A program made the translations under genes and the position numbers. Under the pieces are notes generated by a model. That model had not been told where the DNA came from and searched no databases. It saw only the letters and a list, made by a program, of their open reading frames with translations. From assembly GCF_004102745.1 (NCBI RefSeq), contig NZ_RLII01000005.1:1-64000 (forward strand): DNA of 64,000 nt. Reading direction: 5' to 3'. Positions within the stretch are counted from its first letter, which is position 1, and every line of letters begins with the position of its first letter. Source of the stretch: Acetivibrio mesophilus. GTDB taxonomy: Bacteria > Bacillota > Clostridia > Acetivibrionales > Acetivibrionaceae. Positions 34,121 to 43,054 of the stretch are shown one piece after another.

Positions 34121-36227
34121 AAGGTTCAATTCCCCAGTACAGATTCCCGGATATATATACTGTAATCTTATTCCACACTACAAAGCTCGAAGAAGAGCTA
34201 TTGAATGAATAGTCAGAATCTTGGTCGTACATATAATTCCATTCTGAATATGGTGGAGTTGCCATGCTTAAAGCATAGCTGTTTCCGATTCTGCTAACTA
34301 TCTCAACGTTTTCGCCTGGATTTAGAATGCCGGCATCGTCAATAAATCCTATTTCAACATAGCTGTCAGCGTTTGGTTTTGTATCGGACATCTCAACTAT
34401 AGTGCCTGTTATTTTAGATGGAGTAATGTTTGCCCAGTCACATGTATAGATCTCGTTGATTACGCTGTCCTTTGTATAGTAATACCTGATTTTTACATCA
34501 GATAGTGTTATTGGTGTATCACCAGTGTTTATCAGCTTGATTCTAGGCTGAATCTCTTTGGTTTCAGCGGTTAAAATGTGATTGTACGCTTGTAGTTCAA
34601 CCCTTGTTAGTAAGACAGTTTCTGTAGGTGTAGGTATAGACGATGGTGTAGGCGACGGTGTAGGAGTAGTTGATGGCATAGGTGTAGACGACGGTGTAGG
34701 AGTAGATGACGGCATAGGAGTAGACGACGGTGTAGGAGTAGATGACGGCATAGGAGTAGACGACGGTGTAGGAGTAGATGACGGTATAGGTGTAGATGAT
34801 GGCTTAGGAGTAGACGACGGTGTAGGAGTAGATGACGGTGTAGGAGTAGATGATGGCTTAGGAGTAGACGACGGTGTAGGAGTAGATGACGGCTTAGGAG
34901 TAGATGATGGCTTAGGAGTAGACGACGGTGTAGGAGTAGATGACGGTATAGGAGTAGATGATGGCTTAGGAGTAGATTGCGGCTTAGGAGTAGATGATGG
35001 CTTAGGAGTATACGATGGTGTAGATGACGGTGTAGGAGTAGATGATGGCTTAGGAGTATACGATGGTGTAGGTGTAGATGATGGTGTAGGTGTAGATGAT
35101 GGTGTAGGTGTAGATGATGGTGTAGGTGTAGATGATGGTGTAGGTGCAACTGCGATAGTTGGAACAGGTGTAGCTGAGTGGGTGAAAATAGGAGTAGTTC
35201 CATTAGCAGCCGGAGTATATATGATAACGGGCGTTGCTGTGTATGAAGGTGATGGAGTTTTTATTACTGTCGAAATATGTGCAGTAAAGCTTGTAGGTGT
35301 CGGTAGAGATTCTGATATATCAACAGGCTGTGTTGCTGTATTTTTCGGTGTAGGGGTGTAAGCAGGTGCTAAGCTGGGCGTGGATTCAGGGATAACGGAA
35401 ACCGAAGGCATAATGTCAGAGTCTTCCGAAACATTAGAAATAGCGGTAGTACTATGGTTTAATTTGTTAAGAATTTCAGAAACACTTAAATTTCTAGCGT
35501 CTTCCAAATCAAGATTAATACCTTCTTCTTCAGCTCTAGCATATATGGCATATCTTCCCATTGAGATGCTCTGCTCCAAAGCTTTTTGTCTATCTTCTTC
35601 GGTAGACGGTATAATTTCAAATATCACTCCAGCATCTTCTGCTGCAACTTTAAGAGTATCCAATATATCTTGGATGCTATTATCATCTTCAGAGACAGTG
35701 TGCTGACCGGAGCTAATTGAGGCAGAGAACAGGACGATGCTATCAGCAGAATTTATATATCCCTTTTTCTTTGAAATATCCAGTATTTTCGATAATGCAT
35801 CATATAATAACATGTCTTTCGGATCCGCTTCATTAATAATTGATTTTGCATCATTATTTAAAGCTTTTGCGTCTATGACTTCTTCTTTTTTGTTAATTAC
35901 AAGCTCTATGCTTGGGTTTATATCAAGATCTATATAGGCATACTCCTGTGAAATTGAAGCGAATCTCAGGCTGAAAAAGATTACAAGGAAAATTGCAGCG
36001 GCAGCAGCTAACGCAGAAAAAGGCCTGATAATATTTTTGGACTTTGCAAAAAGACCAGCTGAATATAAGTCAGATTGGTCGAAAATAACGCTTTGACCGC
36101 GTTGCATACCGGGTTTGAGCTTGAGCTCCATAAAATCAAGCCCGTCGGTCAATACTAGTGCCCTGTCATTTTCAAGTTTTAAGATGATTCCAGTGTAATA
36201 TAACATATTATTTTGTGCTTCGTTCAA
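34119..36227 (-). CDS. RsgI-family anti-sigma-I factor with CBM3 ectodomain (biomass sensor)
   Basis: A membrane anti-sigma factor of about 702 residues. In order: RsgI N-domain binding SigI (1-60), one helix ([19 protein letters not shown]), the block [16 protein letters not shown] with the Asn-Pro bond known to autocleave in this family, a helical region, a very long Pro/Ser/Thr linker, and a C-terminal family 3 carbohydrate-binding module ([17 protein letters not shown]... [13 protein letters not shown]). Position and domains match RsgI2 of A. thermocellus. Cellulose binding outside is thought to release SigI. I prefer TTG 36227 because AGGAGG lies 8 bases upstream; GTG 36236 abuts that site. 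The start overlaps the sigI end by 20 bases. Confidence 0.92.
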   Translation of the reverse strand: MNEAQNNMLYYTGIILKLENDRALVLTDGLDFMELKLKPGMQRGQSVIFDQSDLYSAGLFAKSKNIIRPFSALAAAAAIFLVIFFSLRFASISQEYAYIDLDINPSIELVINKKEEVIDAKALNNDAKSIINEADPKDMLLYDALSKILDISKKKGYINSADSIVLFSASISSGQHTVSEDDNSIQDILDTLKVAAEDAGVIFEIIPSTEEDRQKALEQSISMGRYAIYARAEEEGINLDLEDARNLSVSEILNKLNHSTTAISNVSEDSDIMPSVSVIPESTPSLAPAYTPTPKNTATQPVDISESLPTPTSFTAHISTVIKTPSPSYTATPVIIYTPAANGTTPIFTHSATPVPTIAVAPTPSSTPTPSSTPTPSSTPTPSSTPTPSYTPKPSSTPTPSSTPSYTPKPSSTPKPQSTPKPSSTPIPSSTPTPSSTPKPSSTPKPSSTPTPSSTPKPSSTPTPSSTPTPSSTPKPSSTPIPSSTPTPSSTPMPSSTPTPSSTPMPSSTPTPSSTPMPSTTPTPSPTPSSIPTPTETVLLTRVELQAYNHILTAETKEIQPRIKLINTGDTPITLSDVKIRYYYTKDSVINEIYTCDWANITPSKITGTIVEMSDTKPNADSYVEIGFIDDAGILNPGENVEIVSRIGNSYALSMATPPYSEWNYMYDQDSDYSFNSSSSSFVVWNKITVYISGNLYWGIEP
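34624..35150 (-). repeat. 18-bp tandem repeat array encoding the RsgI linker
   Basis: About 29 units of roughly 18 bp encode the hexapeptide SSTPTP and variants ([18 protein letters not shown]). The units vary at a few positions and two are shortened. The array keeps reading frames open on both strands, which creates long spurious ORFs. Confidence 0.93.
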
Positions 36228-36993
36228 TGTTGTCACCTCCTGGCTCTGAGATGTCTAGAAAGTCCTTAAGTAAGTTGAAATCATTTCCGAAGATCAAAGT
36301 AGCAGCTATAATGAATGTACGATTCCTCTCGATTGTCTTTTTGTTTATCTTTAGTAGCTTCAGCAATTCTGTTTTCGGTATATTGCGAGTTCTTTCAAGT
36401 TTACTCAAAAGCTCATTGTTATCGGCAATTACTCTCGCAATCTTTATACATAGATACTTCGAATCTTTGTGCTTTGGTGCGGATTTAGCCAGATTTTCAA
36501 GGCTGATTCCAAAATCCCGAAGCTTTTGTTCGTAGAGTTCGATTTCTTTGCTAATCTCAAATTTACTTTCTAAATCAATTTCGCTTTTCAAATGTACTTG
36601 TTCAAAATAATTATTGTTTTTGTCTTCAAAATATGTAAAAGGATACACATGGCAATGTTTCTTGTTGTGGCGAGCGTAATCTGTAAGCCTTCTTTTTATT
36701 ACCAATGTGGAGAATTTAAAGAAGAATAAATTCTTTTCTTCATCAAAACTGTCAATAGCTTCGTTAAAAGCAGAAAGGCCCACACTAAACTCATCACTGT
36801 TTTCAATGTCAATATATTTGCCGATCAAATTAGAGACTGTCTTAATAACATAAGGTGTATAGCTATTAATAAACTCTTCTCTTAATAATTTGTCTCCAGC
36901 CTTTATTCTATTTATAGTAAGGACAATATTGTCCTCAGAGGATTTATCTTTAAAAGTATCCTTTTTTCCCTTAGGGGAAAATAAATCAATCAA
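36208..36993 (-). CDS. sigI: RNA polymerase sigma factor SigI
   Basis: An alternative sigma factor of about 261 residues. Landmarks shared with Bacillus SigI include [52 protein letters not shown] (region 2) and the C-terminal SigI-specific region [21 protein letters not shown]. It is first in a sigI-rsgI operon and lies divergent to celA. TTG 36993 has AAGGGG 8 bases upstream; an in-frame GTG at 37002 overlaps that site and would add 3 residues. A sigma-I-type promoter at 37153-37185 suggests autoregulation. Confidence 0.94.
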   Translation of the reverse strand: MIDLFSPKGKKDTFKDKSSEDNIVLTINRIKAGDKLLREEFINSYTPYVIKTVSNLIGKYIDIENSDEFSVGLSAFNEAIDSFDEEKNLFFFKFSTLVIKRRLTDYARHNKKHCHVYPFTYFEDKNNNYFEQVHLKSEIDLESKFEISKEIELYEQKLRDFGISLENLAKSAPKHKDSKYLCIKIARVIADNNELLSKLERTRNIPKTELLKLLKINKKTIERNRTFIIAATLIFGNDFNLLKDFLDISEPGGDNIERSTK

Positions 36994-37094
36994 GTAATTC
37001 ACCCCTTGACCACAATATGTGGTTTAAGAATCATCTGCTGTGATAACTGCAATGAATAGAACTGTATAATTTAAGTATATAGATGATTATAACA

Positions 37095-37120
37095 TACTAA
37101 ATTGCTATAAAAAAGGGGCT
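37095..37120 (-). promoter_or_regulatory. Possible second promoter region upstream of sigI
   Basis: On the minus strand AGCCCCTTTTTT, about 20 bases, AGTATG, then TATAAT. This may be a vegetative promoter (TATAAT without a good -35) for basal sigI expression. The match is weak and I give it only as a candidate within the 475-base sigI-celA gap. Confidence 0.25.
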
Positions 37121-37152
37121 TAAAAAAACATAATCTTTTTTTTATCTAAAAT

Positions 37153-37185
37153 AATAATTTCGTAAAGGGAATAGTTTTTCAGGGG
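37153..37185 (-). promoter_or_regulatory. Candidate sigma-I-type promoter of sigI-rsgI
   Basis: Minus strand: CCCCTGAAAAA, then TTTACGAAATTATT. The distance from the A-tract start to the CG of the -10 (17) equals that before chiA. It lies about 150 bases before the sigI start and would make the operon self-activating, as is known for sigI genes in A. thermocellus. Confidence 0.65.
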
Positions 37186-37240
37186 ATTTGAATGAAAAAT
37201 CTTAAATTTAACAATAAAGAATTAAAATTAGTCAATAATA

Positions 37241-37270
37241 CCCTACAAAATCACAATGTCAATTCGCAAT
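37241..37270 (+). promoter_or_regulatory. Weak candidate sigma-I-type promoter of celA
   Basis: CCCTACAAAA is followed by TTCGCAATAATT, but the gap from CCC to CG is 24 bases instead of 21-22. The -35 half is convincing, the spacing is not. Confidence 0.35.
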
Positions 37271-37332
37271 AATTTAAGGGGAATGTATTGACTGGTTATT
37301 AAAAACGCAAGAATATATTCCTTCAGCATTAA

Positions 37333-37362
37333 TTGTATAAACATATTTAAATATGATATAAT
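37333..37362 (+). promoter_or_regulatory. Candidate sigma-A promoter of celA
   Basis: TTGTAT, 18 bases, TATAAT, about 115 bases before the celA start. The -35 is a 4 of 6 match. Confidence 0.5.
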
Positions 37363-37477
37363 TGCTTTAAAGGTTTACGATATTAGATTGATGTCTTCAA
37401 ATATTATTACCATTATACATATTTTGATAATCAATTTTTCTTATATATATTTTATTAAATTTAAAGGAGGAAAAAAT

Positions 37478-38926
37478 GTGAAAAAGGTTAAAAAAAGAGT
37501 AGGTGTGATTTTGCTGATTCTTGCAGTGCTGGGGGCTTATGTATTATCTATGCCGATGAACAGTGCTTCAGCGGCGGGTGTACCTTTCAATGCAAAGTAC
37601 CCGTATGGTTATTCTTCTCTTGCTGAGAATCAGGAAGAAGCAAATGCAATGCTCAAAGCAGAATGGCAAGATTGGAAAAGCAAGAGAATTACTTCAAATG
37701 GTGCTGGAGGATATAAAAGGGTACAGCGTGATGCGTCCACCAATTATGACACGGTATCCGAGGGCCTAGGATATGGTTTGCTTTTGTCTGTTTGCTTTGA
37801 TGAGCAGGCTTTATTTGACGATTTATATCGCTATGTAAAGTCTCATTTTAATGGAAATGGACTTATGCACTGGCATATTGATGCCAACAATAACGTTACG
37901 ACTCATGACGGTGGTAATGGTGCTGCAACCGATGCAGACGAAGATATTGCGTTGGCTCTTATATATGCAGACAAGTTGTGGGGGTCTTCCGGTTCAATAA
38001 ACTACTCTCAAGAAGCAAGAACATTAATAAATAATCTTTACAACCACTGTGTAGAGAATGGTTCCTATGTATTGAAGCCCGGTGATATGTGGGGTGGTTC
38101 ATCAGTAACAAATCCATCATATTTTGCACCTGCATGGTACAAGGTATATGCCAAGTATACCGGTGACAACAGATGGAATCAGGTAGCGGACAAGTGTTAC
38201 CAAATTGTTGAGGAAGTAAAGAAATACAACGGCGGAACCGGTCTTGTTCCAGACTGGTGTACTGCAGGTGGAACTCCGGCCAGCGGTCAGGGTTACGACT
38301 ACAAATATGATGCTACACGTTATGGTTGGAGAACTGCTATAGACTATTCATGGTTTGGCGATACTAGAGCGAAAGCAAACTGCGATGCAATGACTAAATT
38401 CTTTAGCAGGGATGGAGTAAAAGGAATTGGTGACGGATATACAATTCAGGGATCAAAATTCAGCAACAATCACAACGCATCTTTCGTTGGACCTGTTGCA
38501 GCAGCAAGTATGACTGGATATGACCTGAACTTCGCTAAGGAGCTTTATAAAGAAACCGTTGCTGTAAAGGATGAAGAACAGTATGGATATTATGGAAACT
38601 GCTTGAGAATGCTTACTTTATTGTACATAACAGGTAACTTCCCGAATCCTTTGGAGGATTTATCTGCTCCTTCACCGACGCCAACTCCAACACAGATAAA
38701 GAATTCTCCTACACCAACAACTGGTCATGTTTTGTATGGTGATGTGAATAACGATGGCAGGGTTAATTCTAGCGACTTGACAGCATTAAAGAGATATCTG
38801 TTGAGAATAAATGACAATATAAACAAAGAAGCAGCGGATCTTAATCGTGATGGAACACATAGCTCCACTGATTTGACAATATTAAAGAGATATATATTAA
38901 AGATAATACCCTACCTACCTTATTAG
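37478..38926 (+). CDS. celA: Cellulosomal endoglucanase A, GH8, with C-terminal dockerin
   Basis: A 482-residue secreted endo-1,4-beta-glucanase. The true start is GTG 37478 with AAAGGAGG upstream, giving the signal peptide [19 protein letters not shown]...; the ATG two bases earlier reads straight into TGA. The GH8 domain (about 35-395) closely matches A. thermocellus CelA from memory: the acid Glu is in [10 protein letters not shown] and the catalytic Asp in [10 protein letters not shown]. After a Pro/Thr linker come two dockerin segments ([20 protein letters not shown] and [19 protein letters not shown]), which dock to scaffoldin type I cohesins. It is divergent from sigI. A terminator follows. 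Confidence 0.96.
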   Translation: MKKVKKRVGVILLILAVLGAYVLSMPMNSASAAGVPFNAKYPYGYSSLAENQEEANAMLKAEWQDWKSKRITSNGAGGYKRVQRDASTNYDTVSEGLGYGLLLSVCFDEQALFDDLYRYVKSHFNGNGLMHWHIDANNNVTTHDGGNGAATDADEDIALALIYADKLWGSSGSINYSQEARTLINNLYNHCVENGSYVLKPGDMWGGSSVTNPSYFAPAWYKVYAKYTGDNRWNQVADKCYQIVEEVKKYNGGTGLVPDWCTAGGTPASGQGYDYKYDATRYGWRTAIDYSWFGDTRAKANCDAMTKFFSRDGVKGIGDGYTIQGSKFSNNHNASFVGPVAAASMTGYDLNFAKELYKETVAVKDEEQYGYYGNCLRMLTLLYITGNFPNPLEDLSAPSPTPTPTQIKNSPTPTTGHVLYGDVNNDGRVNSSDLTALKRYLLRINDNINKEAADLNRDGTHSSTDLTILKRYILKIIPYLPY

Positions 38927-38952
38927 TATGATGGGTTCTTAATATGATTCAC

Positions 38953-39003
38953 AAAAGGAGTTACTGCAAAACTAACTAAGTTGGTGGTCAGTAGCTCTTT
39001 TTG
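38953..39003 (+). terminator. Intrinsic terminator of celA
   Basis: AAAAGGAGTTACTG pairs imperfectly with CAGTAGCTCTTTTT over a 22-base loop; the T-run is CTTTTTG. Confidence 0.7.
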
Positions 39004-39012
39004 TTTAAATAG

Positions 39013-39040
39013 TCCCTAAAAAATTGATTTTTTACGAATA
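39013..39040 (+). promoter_or_regulatory. Candidate sigma-I-type promoter of chiA
   Basis: CCCTAAAAAA followed by TTTACGAATAC, with 21 bases from first C to the CG. It is placed between the celA terminator and the chiA ribosome site, so chiA would have its own start about 30 bases before its ATG. Confidence 0.68.
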
Positions 39041-39079
39041 CTTTTCTAGGACTAAATCTATGTTTTTAGGAGGATTCTT

Positions 39080-40531
39080 ATGAAAAAAAAGCTGACGCTG
39101 CTGATTCTCTCAATAATAGTATTCATATCCTCATATACGGGTGCATCGTATGCAGAAAACGCTTCCCTTCCATCAAAAAGAATTGTGGGCTACTTCGCTG
39201 AATGGAATATATATATTGAGAATAATTATTATGAAGTTTCAGATATTCCATGGGATAAGATAACGCATATAAACTATGCGTTTGCTAAAATTGAGAATGG
39301 AAAAATAGCTATTATTGACAAATGGGCTGCGATTCAAAAGCCTTTTGGTGATGATACTTGGGATACGCCGATAAAAGGTCATTTTGGCCAACTGATAAAG
39401 TACAAAAAACAGTTTCCCAATGTAAAAACTCTAATTTCGGTAGGGGGGTGGACTGAATCCAAATATTTTTCCGATGTTGCCCTTACGGAAGAGTCGAGAA
39501 CTATATTTGCAGACAGCTGTGTTGAATTTATCCGAACGTACCAGTTTGACGGAGTGGATATTGATTGGGAATATCCAGTGAGTGGTGGAGTGGCTACAAA
39601 CATAAGAAGACCTGAAGACAAGCAAAATTTTACCCTTCTGTTGAAATGCCTTCGGGAGAAGCTTGATGCTGCAGGAGAGGAAGATGGAAAGAGCTATCTT
39701 CTTACAATAGCTGCACCAGCGGGAAGCTATAATATAAAGAATACTGAGCCTGAGTTGTATCACAAATATCTGGATTTTATCAATGTTATGACCTATGATT
39801 ATAGTGGTTCCTGGGAAGATGTAGCGAATCATCTGTCGCCATTGTATATGAATCCAAACGATCCATCCTATCCTGAAAGAAAAGAAAAATTCAATGTCGA
39901 TTGGACGATAAAAGAGTACTTAAGGCATGGTATTCCTGCGGACAAAATAAATATGGGTGTACCGTATTATGCAGCAGGTTGGGAAGAAATTAGCGGGGGT
40001 GTAAGCGGACTTTTTGGAACTTCGTCGAAAACGCTTAATAGCACTCAGTTCCACTATATAAACGGTTTGCTTCAAGCAGCGGACTCGGGGTTTGTAAGGT
40101 ACTGGGATGAGGACGCAATGGTTCCATATCTGTGGAATCCTGCAACCGCAACATTCTACAGCTATGATGATGAGGTTTCCCTTAAAAATAAGTGCAATTA
40201 TGTGATGGATAACAATCTGGGAGGCATTATGATTTGGGAATTGAGTGGGGATTACCCGGAAGGTGGAGGCAATACATTGACATCTGTTATATATGACAGC
40301 TTTGTGACGGCTAAGAATGAAATGTATGGCGATGTTAATGGGGATGGAAAAGTGAATTCAACCGACCTTATGTTTTTAAAAAGATACATGCTGCGTGTTA
40401 TAAGCGATTTTCCATATCCTGGAGGGAAAAGACTTGCTGATTTAAACGGGGATGATAATATAAATTCCACCGATTATACCATTCTTAAAAGGTACATATT
40501 AAAAACTATTGACAGTATACCTATTAATTGA
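39080..40531 (+). CDS. chiA: Cellulosomal chitinase, GH18, with C-terminal dockerin
   Basis: A 483-residue secreted chitinase. It has a signal peptide (about 1-26, ending near GASYA), and a GH18 TIM barrel with the substrate-assisted catalytic motif [10 protein letters not shown] (Glu is the acid), preceded by [12 protein letters not shown] and followed by [10 protein letters not shown]. The dockerin at about 415-483 has two segments ([21 protein letters not shown] and [21 protein letters not shown]). TTTTTAGGAGG precedes the ATG. The order celA-chiA is the same as in A. thermocellus. Its target may be fungal or insect chitin in the biomass, or competitor cell walls. Confidence 0.95.
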   Translation: MKKKLTLLILSIIVFISSYTGASYAENASLPSKRIVGYFAEWNIYIENNYYEVSDIPWDKITHINYAFAKIENGKIAIIDKWAAIQKPFGDDTWDTPIKGHFGQLIKYKKQFPNVKTLISVGGWTESKYFSDVALTEESRTIFADSCVEFIRTYQFDGVDIDWEYPVSGGVATNIRRPEDKQNFTLLLKCLREKLDAAGEEDGKSYLLTIAAPAGSYNIKNTEPELYHKYLDFINVMTYDYSGSWEDVANHLSPLYMNPNDPSYPERKEKFNVDWTIKEYLRHGIPADKINMGVPYYAAGWEEISGGVSGLFGTSSKTLNSTQFHYINGLLQAADSGFVRYWDEDAMVPYLWNPATATFYSYDDEVSLKNKCNYVMDNNLGGIMIWELSGDYPEGGGNTLTSVIYDSFVTAKNEMYGDVNGDGKVNSTDLMFLKRYMLRVISDFPYPGGKRLADLNGDDNINSTDYTILKRYILKTIDSIPIN

Positions 40532-40589
40532 CAGTGGATTGTGATGCAATGAAAATAGTTAATACATACAATTGATACCTTTACTGCAC

Positions 40590-40618
40590 TTGAGCATTTG
40601 CTGATTAGATAGTATAAT
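40590..40618 (+). promoter_or_regulatory. Sigma-A promoter upstream of the CBM3 anchor gene
   Basis: TTGAGC, 17 bases, TATAAT. A strong AAGGAGG follows at 40646-40652, but no usual start codon stands next to it; the first start of the CBM3 frame is 69 bases further on. Confidence 0.65.
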
Positions 40619-40720
40619 AGTTGTATTGATTTCCCATATTTTTTTAAGGAGGTTAGAAATTGTAGTATATAGGGTAGAGCAGGGTTGAACGTAAAGTCCC
40701 TATAATTACATTACTTTACT

Positions 40721-41677
40721 ATGAAGTGGTATTATAAATCGAGATTAAAAAGACAGGTTATAAAATCATTAATAATTTTCCCTTTTGTTATGGTATTGGC
40801 ATCTTTATTGATTTATATGTTTTTGGTAAATAACAGGGTGGTGCCAAGGGATACTGGTAGTTCTCTTCCGGACGATGTCGCGAGCCCTTCCGTTACGGAT
40901 GGGATTTCTACGGTTATACCTGATGCAACTGCATCAGCCCTTATTCCTTCAGGCACAGTTTCACCGGAACATACAACCACGCCAATTTCTACGGCTACCA
41001 TTACACCAACACCGGAAACAACGCTGGAGCCATCACCTGAACCAACATCTACACCAACATCTACACCAACATCTACACCAACACCTACACCAACATTTAC
41101 ACCAAAATCAAAGCAGACATCTACTCCAACACCTAAACCAACTAATACTCCGACGCGCAAACCAACTTCCACACCTACAAATACACCCAAACCCACACCA
41201 ACACAAAAGGCAGCTAATAAAAGTAGTAATATCACAGTCCAGTATAAAAACGGTGATTCTACATCTTCGGTTAGTGTGATATATCCTATATTCAAGATAA
41301 CAAATAATGGAAGTGAGAGCGTCAAGCTTTCTGATATTGTTATCAGATACTACTACACAAAAGAAGGAGATGAGGGTGAGACTTTCTGGTGTAATGAATT
41401 TACAAGGGACAGTTCCCAAGTGTACGGAAGCTTGGTAAAGCTAAATAATCCGAAAGATAAGGCTGACCATTATCTAAAAATCGGCTTTTTTGATAAAGCA
41501 GGATCGCTCAATCCGGGAGAAAGCGTGGAATTGAAAGTGGCATTTGCTAAAAATGGGTGGTCCACATACAACCAGTTTAATGACTATTCCTATAATAAGG
41601 TGAATAACAGGTTTATAAGCTGGGATCAGATTACGGTTTATGTATCCGGAAAATTGGTATATGGAAAAGAACCGTAA
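40721..41677 (+). CDS. Membrane-anchored CBM3 protein (RsgI-like topology, no anti-sigma domain)
   Basis: A 318-residue protein with a short basic cytoplasmic N-terminus (15 residues), one membrane helix (SLIIFPFVMVLASLLIYMFLV), a Pro/Thr linker of about 130 residues (TPTSTPTSTPTPTPTF) and a C-terminal CBM3 (about 170-318). The CBM3 clearly resembles that of the nearby RsgI: both have LSD(V/I)xIRYYYTK, IGF(I/F)D(D/K)AG(I/S)LNPGE and ITVY(I/V)SG. There is no RsgI N-domain and no enzyme module. The start is uncertain: no ribosome site adjoins ATG 40721, and the upstream frame closes at a stop shortly before. It may tether the cell to cellulose or compete with RsgI. Confidence 0.82.
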   Translation: MKWYYKSRLKRQVIKSLIIFPFVMVLASLLIYMFLVNNRVVPRDTGSSLPDDVASPSVTDGISTVIPDATASALIPSGTVSPEHTTTPISTATITPTPETTLEPSPEPTSTPTSTPTSTPTPTPTFTPKSKQTSTPTPKPTNTPTRKPTSTPTNTPKPTPTQKAANKSSNITVQYKNGDSTSSVSVIYPIFKITNNGSESVKLSDIVIRYYYTKEGDEGETFWCNEFTRDSSQVYGSLVKLNNPKDKADHYLKIGFFDKAGSLNPGESVELKVAFAKNGWSTYNQFNDYSYNKVNNRFISWDQITVYVSGKLVYGKEP

Positions 41678-41706
41678 AGTGTTTTATTAATACATTAGTA
41701 ACAGGT

Positions 41707-41736
41707 CTTCAGGTGGGGGATAACCCCCACTTGAAG
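41707..41736. other. Very strong hairpin between convergent genes, without a T-run
   Basis: CTTCAGGTGGGGG-ATAA-CCCCCACTTGAAG forms a 13-bp stem with one G-U pair. Neither side has a T-run, so it is either a non-canonical end signal for the CBM3 gene and dac, or an mRNA stabiliser. Confidence 0.7.
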
Positions 41737-41756
41737 TAATAAAAGAGGAAAAGCCG

Positions 41757-42911
41757 TTAAAAGAGTGCTTTAAAAAAGTTGCTTATACTTCTAAAAATCA
41801 TGCCAAAAAATCCAATGCGTTCTGCGCCTTCAGCAGTAGACATGCTAGAGGTCGCAATTGTTTTACCGTCAAGTTGAAGCTCAAAAGTGCCTGCAGGAAT
41901 ATCGGCAGATACCGGTGCACTCAGAAACTCCGTATTCTTTGAGATCACAATCTGAAGATCATCTTCCCGGCCAACAGGTATGATAACAGAAATATCGCTG
42001 TCGAGCTTCAAAGGAACTGAGGCCTTCTTGCTATTTTTAACCTCAATAGCATCAACGGTTTCACCTGCATTTTTCACTGTCATCTGCTTAAAGTTTTTAA
42101 AGCCGTAATTTAAGAGTTCTTGAATTGCTTTTGAGCGTTCTTTTTCGCTATTGGTTTTTAGTACAACACCTATCAACCTCTGCCCGTTTTGTTGGGCTGT
42201 TCCGACTATACAGTATCCCGCTTCATCTGTCCAGCCGGTTTTTAAACCGTCGGCACCGGGGAAAACTCCAAGAAGAGGATTACGGTTATACTGGCGTATG
42301 TTGTTGTAAGTATACTCAGTCGTGGATTCCAGTTCAAGAATCTTAGGCTGGGTTTGAATAAGGTGACGTGCTAATGTGGAAATATCTCTTGCACTCATAA
42401 CATGACCTTCTGCCGGCAGACCATTGGAGTTCATAAAGTTTGTGTTCACCATGCCCAGATCTTTAGCACGATTGTTCATAACTTGGACAAAGGCTTCTTC
42501 ACTCCCATAAAGATGTTCTGCAAGGGCAACACATCCATCGTTGGCCGAGACAACAGAAATACCGGTCATTACCTCACCAAATTTAACCTTGTCCCCCACA
42601 AGAAGAAACATTTTTGAGCCTTCCATTCTCCAGGCTTTTTCTGAGATTATTATTTCATCATCCCATTGAACCATTCCCTTTTCTAAGGCCTCGAAGCCCA
42701 GCAATAAAGTCATGATTTTTGTTATACTGGCAGGAGGCATTGCCACGTCTGCATTTTTCTCATACAGTATTTGACCTGTAGAGGCTTCAATCAAGATTGC
42801 CGATTCGGCGGAGGACTCAAATTGTGCAAAAGAGGTTACTTGAAACATCATTACAAAAAACGTGATTGCAGCTAGTGCCGCAAGAGGACGAAAACCTTTC
42901 AAATTATACAT
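41757..42911 (-). CDS. D-alanyl-D-alanine carboxypeptidase (penicillin-binding protein, DacF/PBP5 type)
   Basis: A 384-residue exported serine DD-carboxypeptidase that trims the terminal D-Ala of peptidoglycan stem peptides. The ATG at 42911 follows GGGAGTG and gives a signal sequence (LAALAAITFFVMMFQVTSFAQ). Catalytic motifs are SxxK (PASITKIM), SxN (VVSANDG) and KTG (GLKTGWTDEAGY). The C-terminal region matches the PBP5 C-terminal domain, and the end (FFGMIFRSISNFFKALF) is the amphipathic membrane anchor. It interrupts the cellulose island but is a housekeeping function. Confidence 0.94.
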   Translation of the reverse strand: MYNLKGFRPLAALAAITFFVMMFQVTSFAQFESSAESAILIEASTGQILYEKNADVAMPPASITKIMTLLLGFEALEKGMVQWDDEIIISEKAWRMEGSKMFLLVGDKVKFGEVMTGISVVSANDGCVALAEHLYGSEEAFVQVMNNRAKDLGMVNTNFMNSNGLPAEGHVMSARDISTLARHLIQTQPKILELESTTEYTYNNIRQYNRNPLLGVFPGADGLKTGWTDEAGYCIVGTAQQNGQRLIGVVLKTNSEKERSKAIQELLNYGFKNFKQMTVKNAGETVDAIEVKNSKKASVPLKLDSDISVIIPVGREDDLQIVISKNTEFLSAPVSADIPAGTFELQLDGKTIATSSMSTAEGAERIGFFGMIFRSISNFFKALF

Positions 42912-43054
42912 TTTGCATGACACTCCCGTATAATGGAATATAAATACATATGAGAATAACACTATATGATATTATGTTAACATTAATTCGCCATGCCAGA
43001 CAAATGTAAAATCTAACTATACAGGAGTATTTTATAGAGAAAAGAGAATCTTCT

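Noticed and set aside
34122-34136. GGTTCAATTCCCC resembling a tRNA T-loop
   Set aside because: It is the reverse complement of the last codons of rsgI, and no acceptor or anticodon stem can be found around it. I see no tRNA or rRNA gene in the window.
34624-35150. Possible CRISPR-like array
   Set aside because: Units are contiguous 18-mers without unique spacers and lie in frame in rsgI, so it is a coding tandem repeat.
34582-35361. Long forward frame encoding Gly-Val-Asp repeats opposite rsgI
   Set aside because: It is the antisense reading of the 18-bp repeat array of the RsgI linker. It has no ribosome site and no non-repeat domain. A third frame (Leu/His-rich, minus strand) is open for the same reason.
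37388-37477. N-terminal extension of CelA from an upstream ATG
   Set aside because: The extension encodes a hydrophobic stretch before the real signal peptide. AAAGGAGG sits directly before GTG 37478, which gives the standard CelA start. The ATG at 37476 is followed at once by TGA.
40813-41325. Minus-strand Val/Gly-rich frame opposite the CBM3 gene
   Set aside because: Produced by the Thr-Pro linker codons of the CBM3 gene on the other strand; no start signal.
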